Source: Bernardetia sp. ABR2-2B
Lineage (GTDB): Bacteria; Bacteroidota; Bacteroidia; Cytophagales; Bernardetiaceae
Direction of reading: 5' to 3'
Length of the DNA stretch: 64,000 nt
Assembly (NCBI RefSeq): GCF_037126435.1
Contig: NZ_CP147020.1
Span: 891,001-955,000 of the forward strand
Shown: positions 45,733 through 53,500 of the stretch, piece by piece
Position numbering within the stretch: the first letter of the stretch is position 1
Layout of the letters: each line of letters begins with the position of its first letter
Position numbers and translations under genes: made by a program
Notes under the pieces: generated by a model
The model's database searches: none
Seen by the model: only the letters and a program-made list of their open reading frames with translations
What the model was told of the DNA's origin: nothing

Positions 45733-46083
45733 TTATATTAAGTTTTGAAAATCATCATCTGAATCACTTTTGAAAAAATCCTCATTCTCATCATTCTGTA
45801 TTACTTCATTTTGATTTATATCCTCTTGTTTAGTCTCCGTTTCAGAAATAATAGTTTCTTGATTAGGAAAAAATTCTCTTGATAGTTCTACTTTATAAGT
45901 ATCAAAAAGAGCTTCAGATATTTTTTCTAAAAGTGTTGGTGGCAGTTGGCTTTCATCTTTTATAGTATGGAAAAAAAAGCCTTCTTTCTTAAATTCAGGT
46001 AACAGTTTGAATAAGATGCGCTGCCACGCAAAAGGACTTGCATTAAGATTTATCCAAGACTTAATAGTTGCTACTTCTTGCAT
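45733..46083 (-). CDS. Unknown 116-residue acidic-tailed protein in the V4R-like operon
   Basis: Not recognised. The first 70 residues (IKSWINLNASPFAWQRILFKLLPEFKKEGFF) look globular and helical. The last 45 are a low-complexity acidic stretch of Glu, Asp, Asn and Ser (NDENEDFFKSDSDDDF), probably disordered. It is first in the operon and starts at 46083, 38 bp before the V4R-like gene. A role as an adaptor is possible but unsupported. Confidence 0.55.
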   Translation of the reverse strand: MQEVATIKSWINLNASPFAWQRILFKLLPEFKKEGFFFHTIKDESQLPPTLLEKISEALFDTYKVELSREFFPNQETIISETETKQEDINQNEVIQNDENEDFFKSDSDDDFQNLI

Positions 46084-46355
46084 AGGGAATGGGGAATAGA
46101 TTCAGAAATAGTTTTAATTTTTAACAAAAAAAGAATTTTTCAACAAAAAAGCAAATGAAACTCTACAAACCAAGCATTTTATCAGATTAAAAATAAAATA
46201 CTCTAGGTCATATTGGTTATTATTCAAATTTCATTTTTTTAGACTTGCAAATTAATTTGGTATTTATCTGATTTACCTTTGTAATTGGTAAACAAAACCC
46301 TTAAATTTCTGCTACGAAAAAAACTAAAACAAAAAATTATAAAAAAGAAAAATCA

Positions 46356-47684
46356 ATGGCAAAATTGAAAGAATCTGTAACCTTTGAAGTAGAAGGAGGA
46401 ACACCACTAAAAGGAGAAATCACTCCACAAGGAGCAAAAAATGAAGCCTTACAAATTTTGTGTGCTGTTTTATTAACTGACCAACCTGTCATTGTAAATA
46501 ATATTCCTCTAATTCGTGATGTACTCAAGCTCATTGACTTATTAGGACACTTGGGTGTGAAAACTGAAAAATTAAGTGACCACTCCTATAAATTTGAAGC
46601 TTCTACTATAAATTTAGAGTTTTTATATAGTTCTGATTTCATAGAAAAAGGAGGTGCATTGCGTGGCTCAGTAATGATTATGGGACCTTTATTAGCTCGT
46701 TTCGGAAAATGTCGTTTAGGGCAACCAGGAGGAGATAAAATAGGAAGAAGAAGATTAGATACACACTTTAGAGGTTTTGAAGAATTGGGAGCTAGATTTA
46801 ATTATGATGCTGAAAATAAATATTATAATGTCGATGCTACAAACCTAAAAGGAAAATATATTTTGTTAGAAGAAGCATCTGTAACAGGAACAGCAAATAT
46901 TTTGATGGCTGCCGTACTTGCAAAGGGAAAAACAACGCTTTATAACGCTGCTTGTGAGCCTTATATTCAACAGCTCTGTGATATGCTTTGCAGAATGGGA
47001 GCAAAAATAGAAGGTATTGGCTCAAATCTTTTAACAATTGAAGGTGTTGAAAAACTAGGAGGTACAGAACACACGATGCTTCCAGATATGATAGAAATTG
47101 GAAGTTTTATTGGATTAGCTGCCATAACAGCTTCCGAAATTCGTATCAAAAATGCTCGTATAGACAAACTTGGCTGCATTCCAAACACCTTCAAAAAGTT
47201 AGGAATCCATATGATTTTTGAAGACGATGATATTATTATTCCTGCACAAGAACATTATCATATAGATTCTTATATCGATGGTTCTATTCTTTCGATTGCT
47301 GATGCACCTTGGCCTGGTTTTACACCTGATTTGATTTCGATTGTTTTGGTTGTTGCTACACAGGCACACGGAACACTTATGATTCACCAAAAAATGTTCG
47401 AAAGTCGTTTGTTTTTTGTAGATAAACTAATTGATATGGGAGCAAAAATAATACTTTGTGACCCACATCGTGCGACCGTTTTAGGGTTAGGAAGACAACA
47501 AGATTTGAGAGGAATTACGATGACTTCGCCTGATATTCGTGCAGGAGTTTCGCTTCTTTTGGCTGCACTTTCTTCACAAGGAAAAAGCACAATCCACAAT
47601 GCAGAACAGATAGATAGAGGTTACCAATTTATTGATAAGCGTTTGAATGCACTAGGCGCAAAAATCAAACGTATTGAAGAATAA
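46356..47684 (+). CDS. murA: UDP-N-acetylglucosamine 1-carboxyvinyltransferase, Asp-type
   Basis: The first committed step of peptidoglycan synthesis: transfers enolpyruvate from PEP to UDP-GlcNAc. Recognised blocks are QGAKNEALQILCAVLLTDQP, RGSVMIMGPLLARFG, ASVTGTANILMAAVLAKGKT, DMIEIGSFIGLAAITAS and the C-terminal SPDIRAGVSLLLAALSSQGKS. In the flexible active-site loop the sequence is QPGGDKIGRRRLDTHF, where fosfomycin-sensitive enzymes have Cys (as in PGGCAIG). Asp at this place is associated with natural fosfomycin resistance. Its 442 residues are close to the family length. A TACCTTTG -7-like element sits at 46274-46281. Confidence 0.95.
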   Translation: MAKLKESVTFEVEGGTPLKGEITPQGAKNEALQILCAVLLTDQPVIVNNIPLIRDVLKLIDLLGHLGVKTEKLSDHSYKFEASTINLEFLYSSDFIEKGGALRGSVMIMGPLLARFGKCRLGQPGGDKIGRRRLDTHFRGFEELGARFNYDAENKYYNVDATNLKGKYILLEEASVTGTANILMAAVLAKGKTTLYNAACEPYIQQLCDMLCRMGAKIEGIGSNLLTIEGVEKLGGTEHTMLPDMIEIGSFIGLAAITASEIRIKNARIDKLGCIPNTFKKLGIHMIFEDDDIIIPAQEHYHIDSYIDGSILSIADAPWPGFTPDLISIVLVVATQAHGTLMIHQKMFESRLFFVDKLIDMGAKIILCDPHRATVLGLGRQQDLRGITMTSPDIRAGVSLLLAALSSQGKSTIHNAEQIDRGYQFIDKRLNALGAKIKRIEE

Positions 47685-47688
47685 TATT

Positions 47689-47830
47689 GAAGTTGTTTAA
47701 GAGAATGGGTTTTATAGGTGTGTTTGTTGGTGTCGCTTCGCTAAAACACCAACAAAGGCTGTGTTATTTTTCCTTAGAACTGGATTTGCAACCCAATTCT
47801 AAGGAAAAATGAGTATTCTTAAACAACTTC
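47689..47830. repeat. Family A terminal-inverted-repeat element, copy 3 (complete, inverted)
   Basis: About 142 bp, in opposite orientation to copies 1 and 2. Ends GAAGTTGTTTAAGAGAATG and GTATTCTTAAACAACTTC. The stem GTTGGTGTCGCTTCGC / CACCAAC and the CCTTAGAACTG stem are kept. ATT stands on both flanks, a possible 3-bp target duplication. It lies between the murA stop and the DUF6056 gene. Confidence 0.85.
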
Positions 47831-47863
47831 ATTATAATCATTTGACAAAAAAAGAAAAGAAAA

Positions 47864-49279
47864 ATGATTTTACTGAAAAAAAACTCTACATCAACTCTAA
47901 AAATCATTTTTCTATTTTTATGTATTCTTCCCTTTTTTTTCTTGGCATTTTTTGCACGTCCTTCGGCAGATGAATATCCTTTTTTCACTCAACTCTCTTC
48001 TATGAGTAGCCTAGAATTTGCCTATTTTATGTATAAAAATTGGTCTGGGCGTTACTTTTCTGTTTTTTTAGTTGCTCTTTTCTTGAAGTTAATTGTTTAC
48101 TGGCAAGGCTTTTATCCTATTTTTATCTTCTTAATTCTAGTAGTCAATTTTTTCAGTTTTTATTGGATGATTGACAGACTTAATTTTACTGATTCAAGAA
48201 AAGAAAAGCTACTTCTTACTAGCAGTCTTTTCATTGTCTATCTCTATGGAATGCCGAGTCTTGCAGAAGGTTTTTATTGGTTTATTTGTGCTTTAGGATA
48301 TATGTTTATCAACTGTCTTGTGATTTTTTGGATAGGCTTTTTGATAGAAAGAGAAGCTAAAATATATAACTCTAAATCTGTTCTTAAAGAAAATCTACTT
48401 ATTCTGTTTTTTACTTTTGCGCTCTGTGGAAGTATGGAGATTATCTCTTCTTTTGTAGTAGGTTTGATAGCCGTAATTTGGCTTACAAAATTTATAAATA
48501 CGAAGAGAATCAATACTTTTTACGGTCTATTATTTCTCTTTGCTCTTCTTTGCTTTTGTTTTTCTGTCTTTGCAGCAGGAAATTCTGTCAGAGGTTCTCA
48601 TTTTGCAGGTCTTTCAAATCCTATATTTATTCTGCCCAAACTTATTCCTAATTCATTAAATTATATTTTTTATTGGTTTTTCGAAACGCCTATTTTAGTT
48701 TTCACTTTATTTTATCTTCCCTTTGCTCATAAAATTGCCTCTAAAAGTTCGTATGATTTTGTATTTAAGGTAAATCCATTTTGGGCTTTGATTGTTTGGA
48801 TAGGAGTTGTTTTTGGAAGTTTTTCTATTGGCTATATTTCTATTGGTGGAGAACTGCCGATGCGTATCAATAATATTATATATTTTTTATTCTTGATAGG
48901 CTGGTTTTATATTGTGAGTGTTTTTGTTAGTTTTTATCAAAAAAATAATGATTTTTCTATCTTTAAAAATCCTTCTGTTTTCACAAATTTGATTGCTCCT
49001 GTTGTTGTTTTTCTATTTTTATATAAAGAAAATAATCCTATTCGTGCAGCTTATGCAGATATTTTGAAGGGAAGAGCCTATAATTATTCAATGCAATTAG
49101 ATACTAGAAAAACGCTGTTATCAAACTGTAAATCAGATACCTGTATTGTTCCCATAATTCCTAATCCTCCTCATATTATTTATGAACCTGCACTAGATTT
49201 AACAACTGACCCTGAAAACTGGAAGAACAAATCACAAGCAATTTATTTTGGTGTGAAGGCTATAAAAGTGAAAGAGTAA
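47864..49279 (+). CDS. DUF6056-type polytopic membrane protein
   Basis: 471 residues with about eleven hydrophobic helices. The first periplasmic loop contains RPSADEYPFF and later NWSGRYFS, the pattern of DUF6056 and related GT-C-like membrane proteins. The acidic pair after the first helix is where GT-C glycosyltransferases keep their catalytic Asp. The C-terminus is a soluble tail of about 80 residues (YNYSMQLDTRKTLLSNC ... IIPNPPHIIYEPALDL). It may be a polyprenyl-linked sugar transferase, but the donor and acceptor are unknown. Its start is 34 bp after a family A repeat, so its promoter is either in the repeat or in the murA transcript. Confidence 0.72.
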   Translation: MILLKKNSTSTLKIIFLFLCILPFFFLAFFARPSADEYPFFTQLSSMSSLEFAYFMYKNWSGRYFSVFLVALFLKLIVYWQGFYPIFIFLILVVNFFSFYWMIDRLNFTDSRKEKLLLTSSLFIVYLYGMPSLAEGFYWFICALGYMFINCLVIFWIGFLIEREAKIYNSKSVLKENLLILFFTFALCGSMEIISSFVVGLIAVIWLTKFINTKRINTFYGLLFLFALLCFCFSVFAAGNSVRGSHFAGLSNPIFILPKLIPNSLNYIFYWFFETPILVFTLFYLPFAHKIASKSSYDFVFKVNPFWALIVWIGVVFGSFSIGYISIGGELPMRINNIIYFLFLIGWFYIVSVFVSFYQKNNDFSIFKNPSVFTNLIAPVVVFLFLYKENNPIRAAYADILKGRAYNYSMQLDTRKTLLSNCKSDTCIVPIIPNPPHIIYEPALDLTTDPENWKNKSQAIYFGVKAIKVKE

Positions 49280-49282
49280 TTA

Positions 49283-49313
49283 TCGAATAGTTCACTTTTA
49301 GCAAACTATTCGA
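49283..49313. terminator. Hairpin between DUF6056 and Thg1-like genes
   Basis: TCGAATAGTT pairs perfectly with AACTATTCGA around 11 bases, between two convergent genes. There is no strong T run, so it is a weaker terminator candidate. Confidence 0.6.
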
Positions 49314-49324
49314 CAATCAGAATT

Positions 49325-50077
49325 TTACAAAAACTCTCTTATAAAATCGCTATAAGCATCTTTCATCTCCAAGTCCATATCAACATATAATTTTCTTCTT
49401 TCTGTCAGTTTTACTTCTTTAGTGATTGGATTGATACCTCTTTTTTGATATTCCTTCCAATAAACTCCAACTCCTCTTTTCTGCCAACTTGGTAAGTCAT
49501 TGAAATTGATACCATAACTAAAAAGAAGCTCATTTTTATCAGCTACTGATTGTTTTTCAAGGCTTTGAGTTGCGTTTTTAGCTGTAAATCCATCTTTTCT
49601 TAGCGTCCAATAACAGTAAGCATTGAGTGCATTTCTGAAAGCATCTTCATTACGCCAACGAAAATAATCTACTACATCTTCTTTGGTAGGAAGTTGAGAA
49701 ATACGACAATCAAAAGCAGCCAAATCATTTAATAGAAGAGAAAATTTAGCACTTGCTTCTCCTGCTAGTATAGAATTATATTTTCTTGTTTTTCGACTAA
49801 AAGCAGTCTCATTTTGATTAAAAAGTAACGAAATTTCATCGCTTTCTGTATATCCATAAACTACATTAAAACCTACATTCATTAAGTGCTTTACAGTCTC
49901 TACCATATAATCTCTAAAACGAGTATCAAAAGGAGCTTCAAAATTATGTTTTTGCTTGGTAAGTGTCGTAAAATTTCTGCCATCAATTCTAGCAACCATA
50001 TAAATTTGAGGAAGTACGCATATATCACTATTGGTTTCATAGATACGCATACGTTTGTCTAAATCATCAAACTTCAT
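49325..50077 (-). CDS. Thg1-like 3'-5' nucleotide polymerase (tRNA-His guanylyltransferase family)
   Basis: 250 residues. Thg1-family proteins add nucleotides to RNA 5' ends; bacterial Thg1-like proteins are known as template-dependent 5'-end repair enzymes. The first metal-binding block is VARIDGRNFTTLTK (near residue 28) and the second YTESDEISLLF (near 77), with the carboxylates in place. The later RWRNEDAFRNALNAYCYW replaces the HINNLYNT-type motif of eukaryotic Thg1, as in bacterial forms. It overlaps the kinase-like gene upstream by 11 bp, so the two are translated together. Which RNA it acts on is unknown. Confidence 0.9.
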   Translation of the reverse strand: MKFDDLDKRMRIYETNSDICVLPQIYMVARIDGRNFTTLTKQKHNFEAPFDTRFRDYMVETVKHLMNVGFNVVYGYTESDEISLLFNQNETAFSRKTRKYNSILAGEASAKFSLLLNDLAAFDCRISQLPTKEDVVDYFRWRNEDAFRNALNAYCYWTLRKDGFTAKNATQSLEKQSVADKNELLFSYGINFNDLPSWQKRGVGVYWKEYQKRGINPITKEVKLTERRKLYVDMDLEMKDAYSDFIREFL

Positions 50078-50513
50078 TTTCTATTTTTTTTAGTTGAGAG
50101 TTTTCATTTTCTGTATTGACTATATATATTTCATCAAAACCCTCTTCATACGTGGGAAGTTCCATTTTTTTGTAAGTAGATAAAACTCCCACTTTTGCAA
50201 TTTTCGCTTTTCCTTTCCTCAAATCATTTCTTTCTAAGGCTGTCTGTAAAGTTGTGTCAAAATAAATTCCGATAATTTTAAATCCTCTTTTCTTTAGTTT
50301 TTGAATATATTTTGCACGTTCTTTTTTTGTTGGGTTTGTATTGTCAATGACTAAACGCTGCTGAAATTCTAAGCAGAAATCTAATAATTTAGCCTCTTTA
50401 TTTCTTGTATTGAGTAAGTCTAAACTAATTCTCAAATGAGAATTAAAATATTCTTTTTTATAAAATGTTGATTTTCCACTCCCTTGTAGCCCTATAAAAA
50501 GTATTGCTTCCAT
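50067..50513 (-). CDS. P-loop kinase resembling the 5'-kinase of polynucleotide kinase
   Basis: 148 residues. Walker A is GLQGSGKST (residues 8-16). It is followed by RISLDLLNTRN, which matches the Ser-x-Asp-x-x-Arg pattern of T4 Pnk-like kinases, then VIDNTNPTKKERAKYI (a typical Asp-x-Thr/Asn-x-x strand) and an Arg-rich lid (ALERNDLRKGKAKI). The overlap with the Thg1-like gene strongly suggests a shared pathway: a 5'-OH end would be phosphorylated or activated before 3'-5' addition. That use is inference; related small kinases also act on metabolites. Confidence 0.82.
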   Translation of the reverse strand: MEAILFIGLQGSGKSTFYKKEYFNSHLRISLDLLNTRNKEAKLLDFCLEFQQRLVIDNTNPTKKERAKYIQKLKKRGFKIIGIYFDTTLQTALERNDLRKGKAKIAKVGVLSTYKKMELPTYEEGFDEIYIVNTENENSQLKKIENEV

Positions 50514-50535
50514 TATTTTGTATTAGTTAAGAAAA

Positions 50536-50880
50536 TTAGTCGTGCAACCACTCTTTTTTCAATAAAAGCTCTTCTTCTGTTTCTACAACATTCTCGTCAA
50601 TAATACAACAATCAGCAGGACAAACAAAAGCACATTGAGGCTCATCGTGAAAACCATTACATTCCGTACATTTATCACTTACGATATAATAAATAAAATC
50701 ATCTAAAGGAGGAAATTCTGTATGAGCATCTAAAATTCTTCCGTCTTGAGTTTCTACTTTTTTTAGATTTGTTCCCTCTGCAAACGACCAGTTTTGAGAA
50801 CCCTCATAAATCGCATTATTTGGACATTCTATCTGACAAGCACCACAATTTATACACGCATCTGTTATTCTTAAAGCCAT
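50536..50880 (-). CDS. Dicluster 4Fe-4S ferredoxin
   Basis: A small electron carrier of 114 residues. The first cluster motif is CINCGACQIECP (residues 9-20). The second is spread as KCTECNGFHDEPQCAFVCPADCC (near 70-92), with the insertion seen in YfhL-type ferredoxins. A 45-residue loop separates them. It lies 22 bp upstream of the kinase-like gene on the same strand, so it may be co-transcribed with it, but a functional link is not evident. Its N-terminus runs divergently against the acetyltransferase gene, 77 bp away. Confidence 0.93.
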   Translation of the reverse strand: MALRITDACINCGACQIECPNNAIYEGSQNWSFAEGTNLKKVETQDGRILDAHTEFPPLDDFIYYIVSDKCTECNGFHDEPQCAFVCPADCCIIDENVVETEEELLLKKEWLHD

Positions 50881-50957
50881 TTTATTTCTCTGCTAATTTT
50901 AATATTTTTGAAGTTACAAATTTAATCAAAATAGAATTTACTAAAAAACACCTTGCT

Positions 50958-51500
50958 TTGAAAAACAAATATATTTTTAAATCGCAACGTTTAGGCTTTA
51001 GAAATTGGCAAAATACTGATACAGAGAAGCTCTTTGCTTTAAATTCTGATAAAGATGTAATGGAATTTTTTCCTTTTCTGCCTTCTTTAGAACAAACACA
51101 AGCATTGATAGAGAAAATGAGAGGTCAGTTTGAAAAAAATGGCTTTTGTTATTTTGCTGTTGATTTGTTAGAAACCAATGAATTTATTGGTTTTATCGGA
51201 ATCGCAGAACAAAACTATGAAGCTGACTTCACGCCTTGTATAGATATTGGTTGGCGATTAGATAAAAAATACTGGGGAAAAGGCTATGCTAGTGAAGGCG
51301 CAAAACGCTGTTTGGAATTTGCTTTTGAGGAAATGAAATTGAAGTCTATAAAAGCTGTCGCACCAAAAATAAATCTAAAATCTATAAATGTAATGGAAAA
51401 AATCGGAATGAAATACGTAAAAGATTTCAAACATCCAGCCTTAGAAAATGACAAGCGATTAGAAACTTGTGTGTTATATGAAATAAATAAAGAAATTTAA
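50958..51500 (+). CDS. GNAT acetyltransferase (RimJ/RimL type), TTG start
   Basis: 180 residues from the TTG at 50958; an upstream ATG at 50769 in the same frame lies inside the antisense ferredoxin gene and is rejected. Typical GNAT elements are FKSQRLGFRNWQNTDTEKLFALN, CIDIGWRLDKKYWGKGYASEGAK (acetyl-CoA-binding region, near 98-120), AVAPKINLKSINVMEKIGMKYV. The usual Q/RxxGxG/A appears as KKYWGKGYA. Probably N-acetylates a small molecule or a protein N-terminus; the target is unknown. Confidence 0.85.
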   Translation: MKNKYIFKSQRLGFRNWQNTDTEKLFALNSDKDVMEFFPFLPSLEQTQALIEKMRGQFEKNGFCYFAVDLLETNEFIGFIGIAEQNYEADFTPCIDIGWRLDKKYWGKGYASEGAKRCLEFAFEEMKLKSIKAVAPKINLKSINVMEKIGMKYVKDFKHPALENDKRLETCVLYEINKEI

Positions 51501-51532
51501 ACCTATAAGACTTCTAAAAACCTTATAGGTTT
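51499..51532. terminator. Hairpin between GNAT and CusF-like genes
   Basis: AAACCTATAAG pairs with CTTATAGGTTT around 12 bases, directly over the GNAT stop, between convergent genes. Confidence 0.72.
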
Positions 51533-51539
51533 GATTAAA

Positions 51540-51962
51540 TTACTTTTTCAACATCAATTCAGTTTCGGCTGGAAGTTTAGCTACATTTCTCATCATATAG
51601 CCTTCTTCTGTTTTTACCATTTCAAAAGAAACTTTATCGTCAGCAGTCATTCCTTGCATTGAAGTAGCTTCTGCTTTAAAGTCCATTTTCATTGCCATCA
51701 TCACATCAGGAATTTCTTCATGATTGACAGTAACCACTACATGTCCTGCTTCATCTGCTTCGGTCATGCCTACAAGCTGTCCACGAACAGAATAAACATC
51801 TTCTTGTGGCGTTTCATCCACTGTAACTTCTGCTTCTTCAACTGAAGTATCTTCCAAAAGAACCATCTCCTCAACTGGAGTTTCTTCAACAGTTTCTTTT
51901 TTTTCTGACTGACAAGCAAACATAAACGTCGCTGCAAGAGCTAAAAGGGCAATCTTTTTCAT
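51540..51962 (-). CDS. CusF-like copper-binding lipoprotein
   Basis: 140 residues. The lipoprotein signal ends FMFAC (Cys17), followed by an acidic, disordered linker (residues 20-55, many Glu, Val and Thr). The C-terminal domain (about 57-135) has the CusF/PF11604 order: YSVRGQLVGM, VVTVNHEEIPDVMMAMKMDFKA, DKVSFEMVKTEEGYMMRNV. His and the Met-x-Met residues are the expected Cu(I) ligands; the Trp of E. coli CusF is absent. It probably binds periplasmic copper, or serves copper delivery to cytochrome oxidase. No efflux pump is adjacent. Confidence 0.75.
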   Translation of the reverse strand: MKKIALLALAATFMFACQSEKKETVEETPVEEMVLLEDTSVEEAEVTVDETPQEDVYSVRGQLVGMTEADEAGHVVVTVNHEEIPDVMMAMKMDFKAEATSMQGMTADDKVSFEMVKTEEGYMMRNVAKLPAETELMLKK

Positions 51963-52063
51963 AAAAATAAGTTTTAAATACTTGATATAAGTAAATTGTA
52001 AAATCTCAAACCTACATTCTACTGCTAATTTGAAAGCACAATTTAATCAAAATATACTTGTTT

Positions 52064-53014
52064 TTACTTTTCCTTATTCATTTTCTTTATCTCCTCTTTC
52101 TCCAATAGAAAAATAAGCTCACTTACCAAATGAGCAGCATTGAAAGAAGCTACTTTCAAAAACTTCTTGTATAATTTGGCTGCATTTTCATCGGCTGTAT
52201 CACTAATACTTCTGATGACTACAAACGGAACACCCTGTTGATAACAAATTTGAGCTACTGCGCCACCCTCCATCTCAACAGCTTTGGCTTTAAATTCTTT
52301 TTCCAAACGATTTTTGAATTGTGTTGAAGCTACAAAAACATCTCCTGTTACGATTGTACCTGTGTTTACAGTTGGTTTGCGTTTGGCATCATAGGTTCTG
52401 ATAAATTTTATTCTTGCTTTTTCTCCTGCTTCTTGTGTTTTTTCTATCAAAAGAGAATCACACGGAAAATACAATGGATTTGAAGTTTCATCATAATCAA
52501 AAGTCTGCCAAACAGTTATTCCTTCTTTTGTCAATTGTCCGAAATCGTGTTGCGCTGCTCTATCTCCAACTACAATATCACCCGGTAAAAGTTTCTCATC
52601 GATTCCTCCTGCAATTCCTGTAAAAATTACTTCTGATGGATTGAAATGTTCTAATAAAAGAGCTGCCGTCATAGCAGAATTTACTTTACCAATTCCAGAC
52701 TTTACCACCACAACATCACGAGTACGCATTTTACCAACCGTAAAAGTAACGCCCATAATTACAGTATCTTTTTTTGGATGAACTTTCAGCTTAAACAAAT
52801 CTACCTCTACTTGCATAGCTCCAATAACGGCAGTAAAAGGCTTACGATTTGGGTTTTCAAGTTCTTGTCTCTGACGAGCAGAGAGTTTATTTTTATTACT
52901 TTCTTCTTTTTCTGCTTCAATATCAGAAGCCGTTTGAGCAAAAGAAGTAAATGAATTTAGATTAAAAAAAACAAGGAGAAAACTAAAAGCTATGTAAAAT
53001 ACGTACTTATTCAT
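52064..53014 (-). CDS. Secreted methylthioadenosine/S-adenosylhomocysteine nucleosidase-like protein
   Basis: 316 residues from the ATG at 53014 (a TTG at 53044 is in frame but unneeded). A signal peptide (ends SFAQ) and a charged linker come first, so the enzyme should be periplasmic, unlike cytoplasmic MtnN. The nucleoside phosphorylase-type domain starts near residue 60: AVIGAMQVEVDLF, VVVKSGIGKVNSAMTAALLLEHF, IFTGIAGGIDEKLLPGDIVVG, then AVEMEGGAVAQICYQQGVPFVVIRSISDTAD with the ribose-binding Glu and catalytic Asp. It should split adenine or another base from a nucleoside outside the cytoplasm. The substrate is uncertain. Confidence 0.87.
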   Translation of the reverse strand: MNKYVFYIAFSFLLVFFNLNSFTSFAQTASDIEAEKEESNKNKLSARQRQELENPNRKPFTAVIGAMQVEVDLFKLKVHPKKDTVIMGVTFTVGKMRTRDVVVVKSGIGKVNSAMTAALLLEHFNPSEVIFTGIAGGIDEKLLPGDIVVGDRAAQHDFGQLTKEGITVWQTFDYDETSNPLYFPCDSLLIEKTQEAGEKARIKFIRTYDAKRKPTVNTGTIVTGDVFVASTQFKNRLEKEFKAKAVEMEGGAVAQICYQQGVPFVVIRSISDTADENAAKLYKKFLKVASFNAAHLVSELIFLLEKEEIKKMNKEK

Positions 53015-53082
53015 AGAATCAATGAGGTTCAATTTTATTATCAAAATAGGAAAGATGCTGCAAAATTAAGCAACTTTTTTTA

Positions 53083-53162
53083 GAAGTTGTGTAAAATAGG
53101 TCTGGTGTCGCTACGCTAAAACACCAACAAAGGCTGTAATTTTTCCATTCTTAAACAACTTT
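53083..53162. repeat. Family A element, copy 4 (internal deletion, inverted)
   Basis: GAAGTTGTGTAAAATAGG at the left and CATTCTTAAACAACTT at the right. The TGGTGTCGC..CACCAAC hairpin is kept but the CCTTAGAACTG hairpin is lost, leaving about 80 bp. Same orientation as copy 3. Confidence 0.75.
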
Positions 53163-53166
53163 TTAA

Positions 53167-53337
53167 AGACATACAACTACAAACAAAAACCTAGCAAATC
53201 TGAAAATAAGAGAAACTAATTCAGAGATACTAGACCTGTATGCAAAAATCATCGGTAAAGATACCAAAAATAGCGTTGATTTTATTCTTTATAAAGTAAT
53301 TCAACTACAAACGGTCTGCTCTACGAGACTGACCTAA
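53167..53337 (+). pseudogene. 56-codon start-less frame next to the family A copy
   Basis: The frame reads NKNLANLKIRETNSEILDLY, AKIIGKDTKNSVDFILYKVI and ends QTVCSTRLT-stop. It has protein-like composition but no ATG. It looks like the 3' end of a gene whose front was lost where the family A element now ends. No family recognised. Confidence 0.3.
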
Positions 53338-53458
53338 ATAGAAATATCATAATGAGCATTTTTAAATAACTTTGTTACTATGCTAAAAGTATTTTTTTAA
53401 AATTTCTTTTTTTATATACAAAATGTATCTTTGAGAAAACATACTTCTATCATTTATA

Positions 53459-53496
53459 ACCTCGTTTGACGGCGAAGTCTCAACGACGGTTGCAAA
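53459..53496. repeat. CAACGACGG palindromic repeat, copy 2
   Basis: CCTCGTTTGACGGCG and TCTCAACGACGG form an imperfect inverted repeat directly in front of the ATG at 53501. A TATCTTTG -7-like box lies at 53426-53433, so the repeat would be in the 5' leader of the restriction-modification mRNA. Confidence 0.6.
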
Positions 53497-53500
53497 GCCT

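Noticed and set aside
50769-50957. A 63-residue N-terminal extension of the GNAT enzyme
   Set aside because: It lies within the antisense ferredoxin gene and has no GNAT character.
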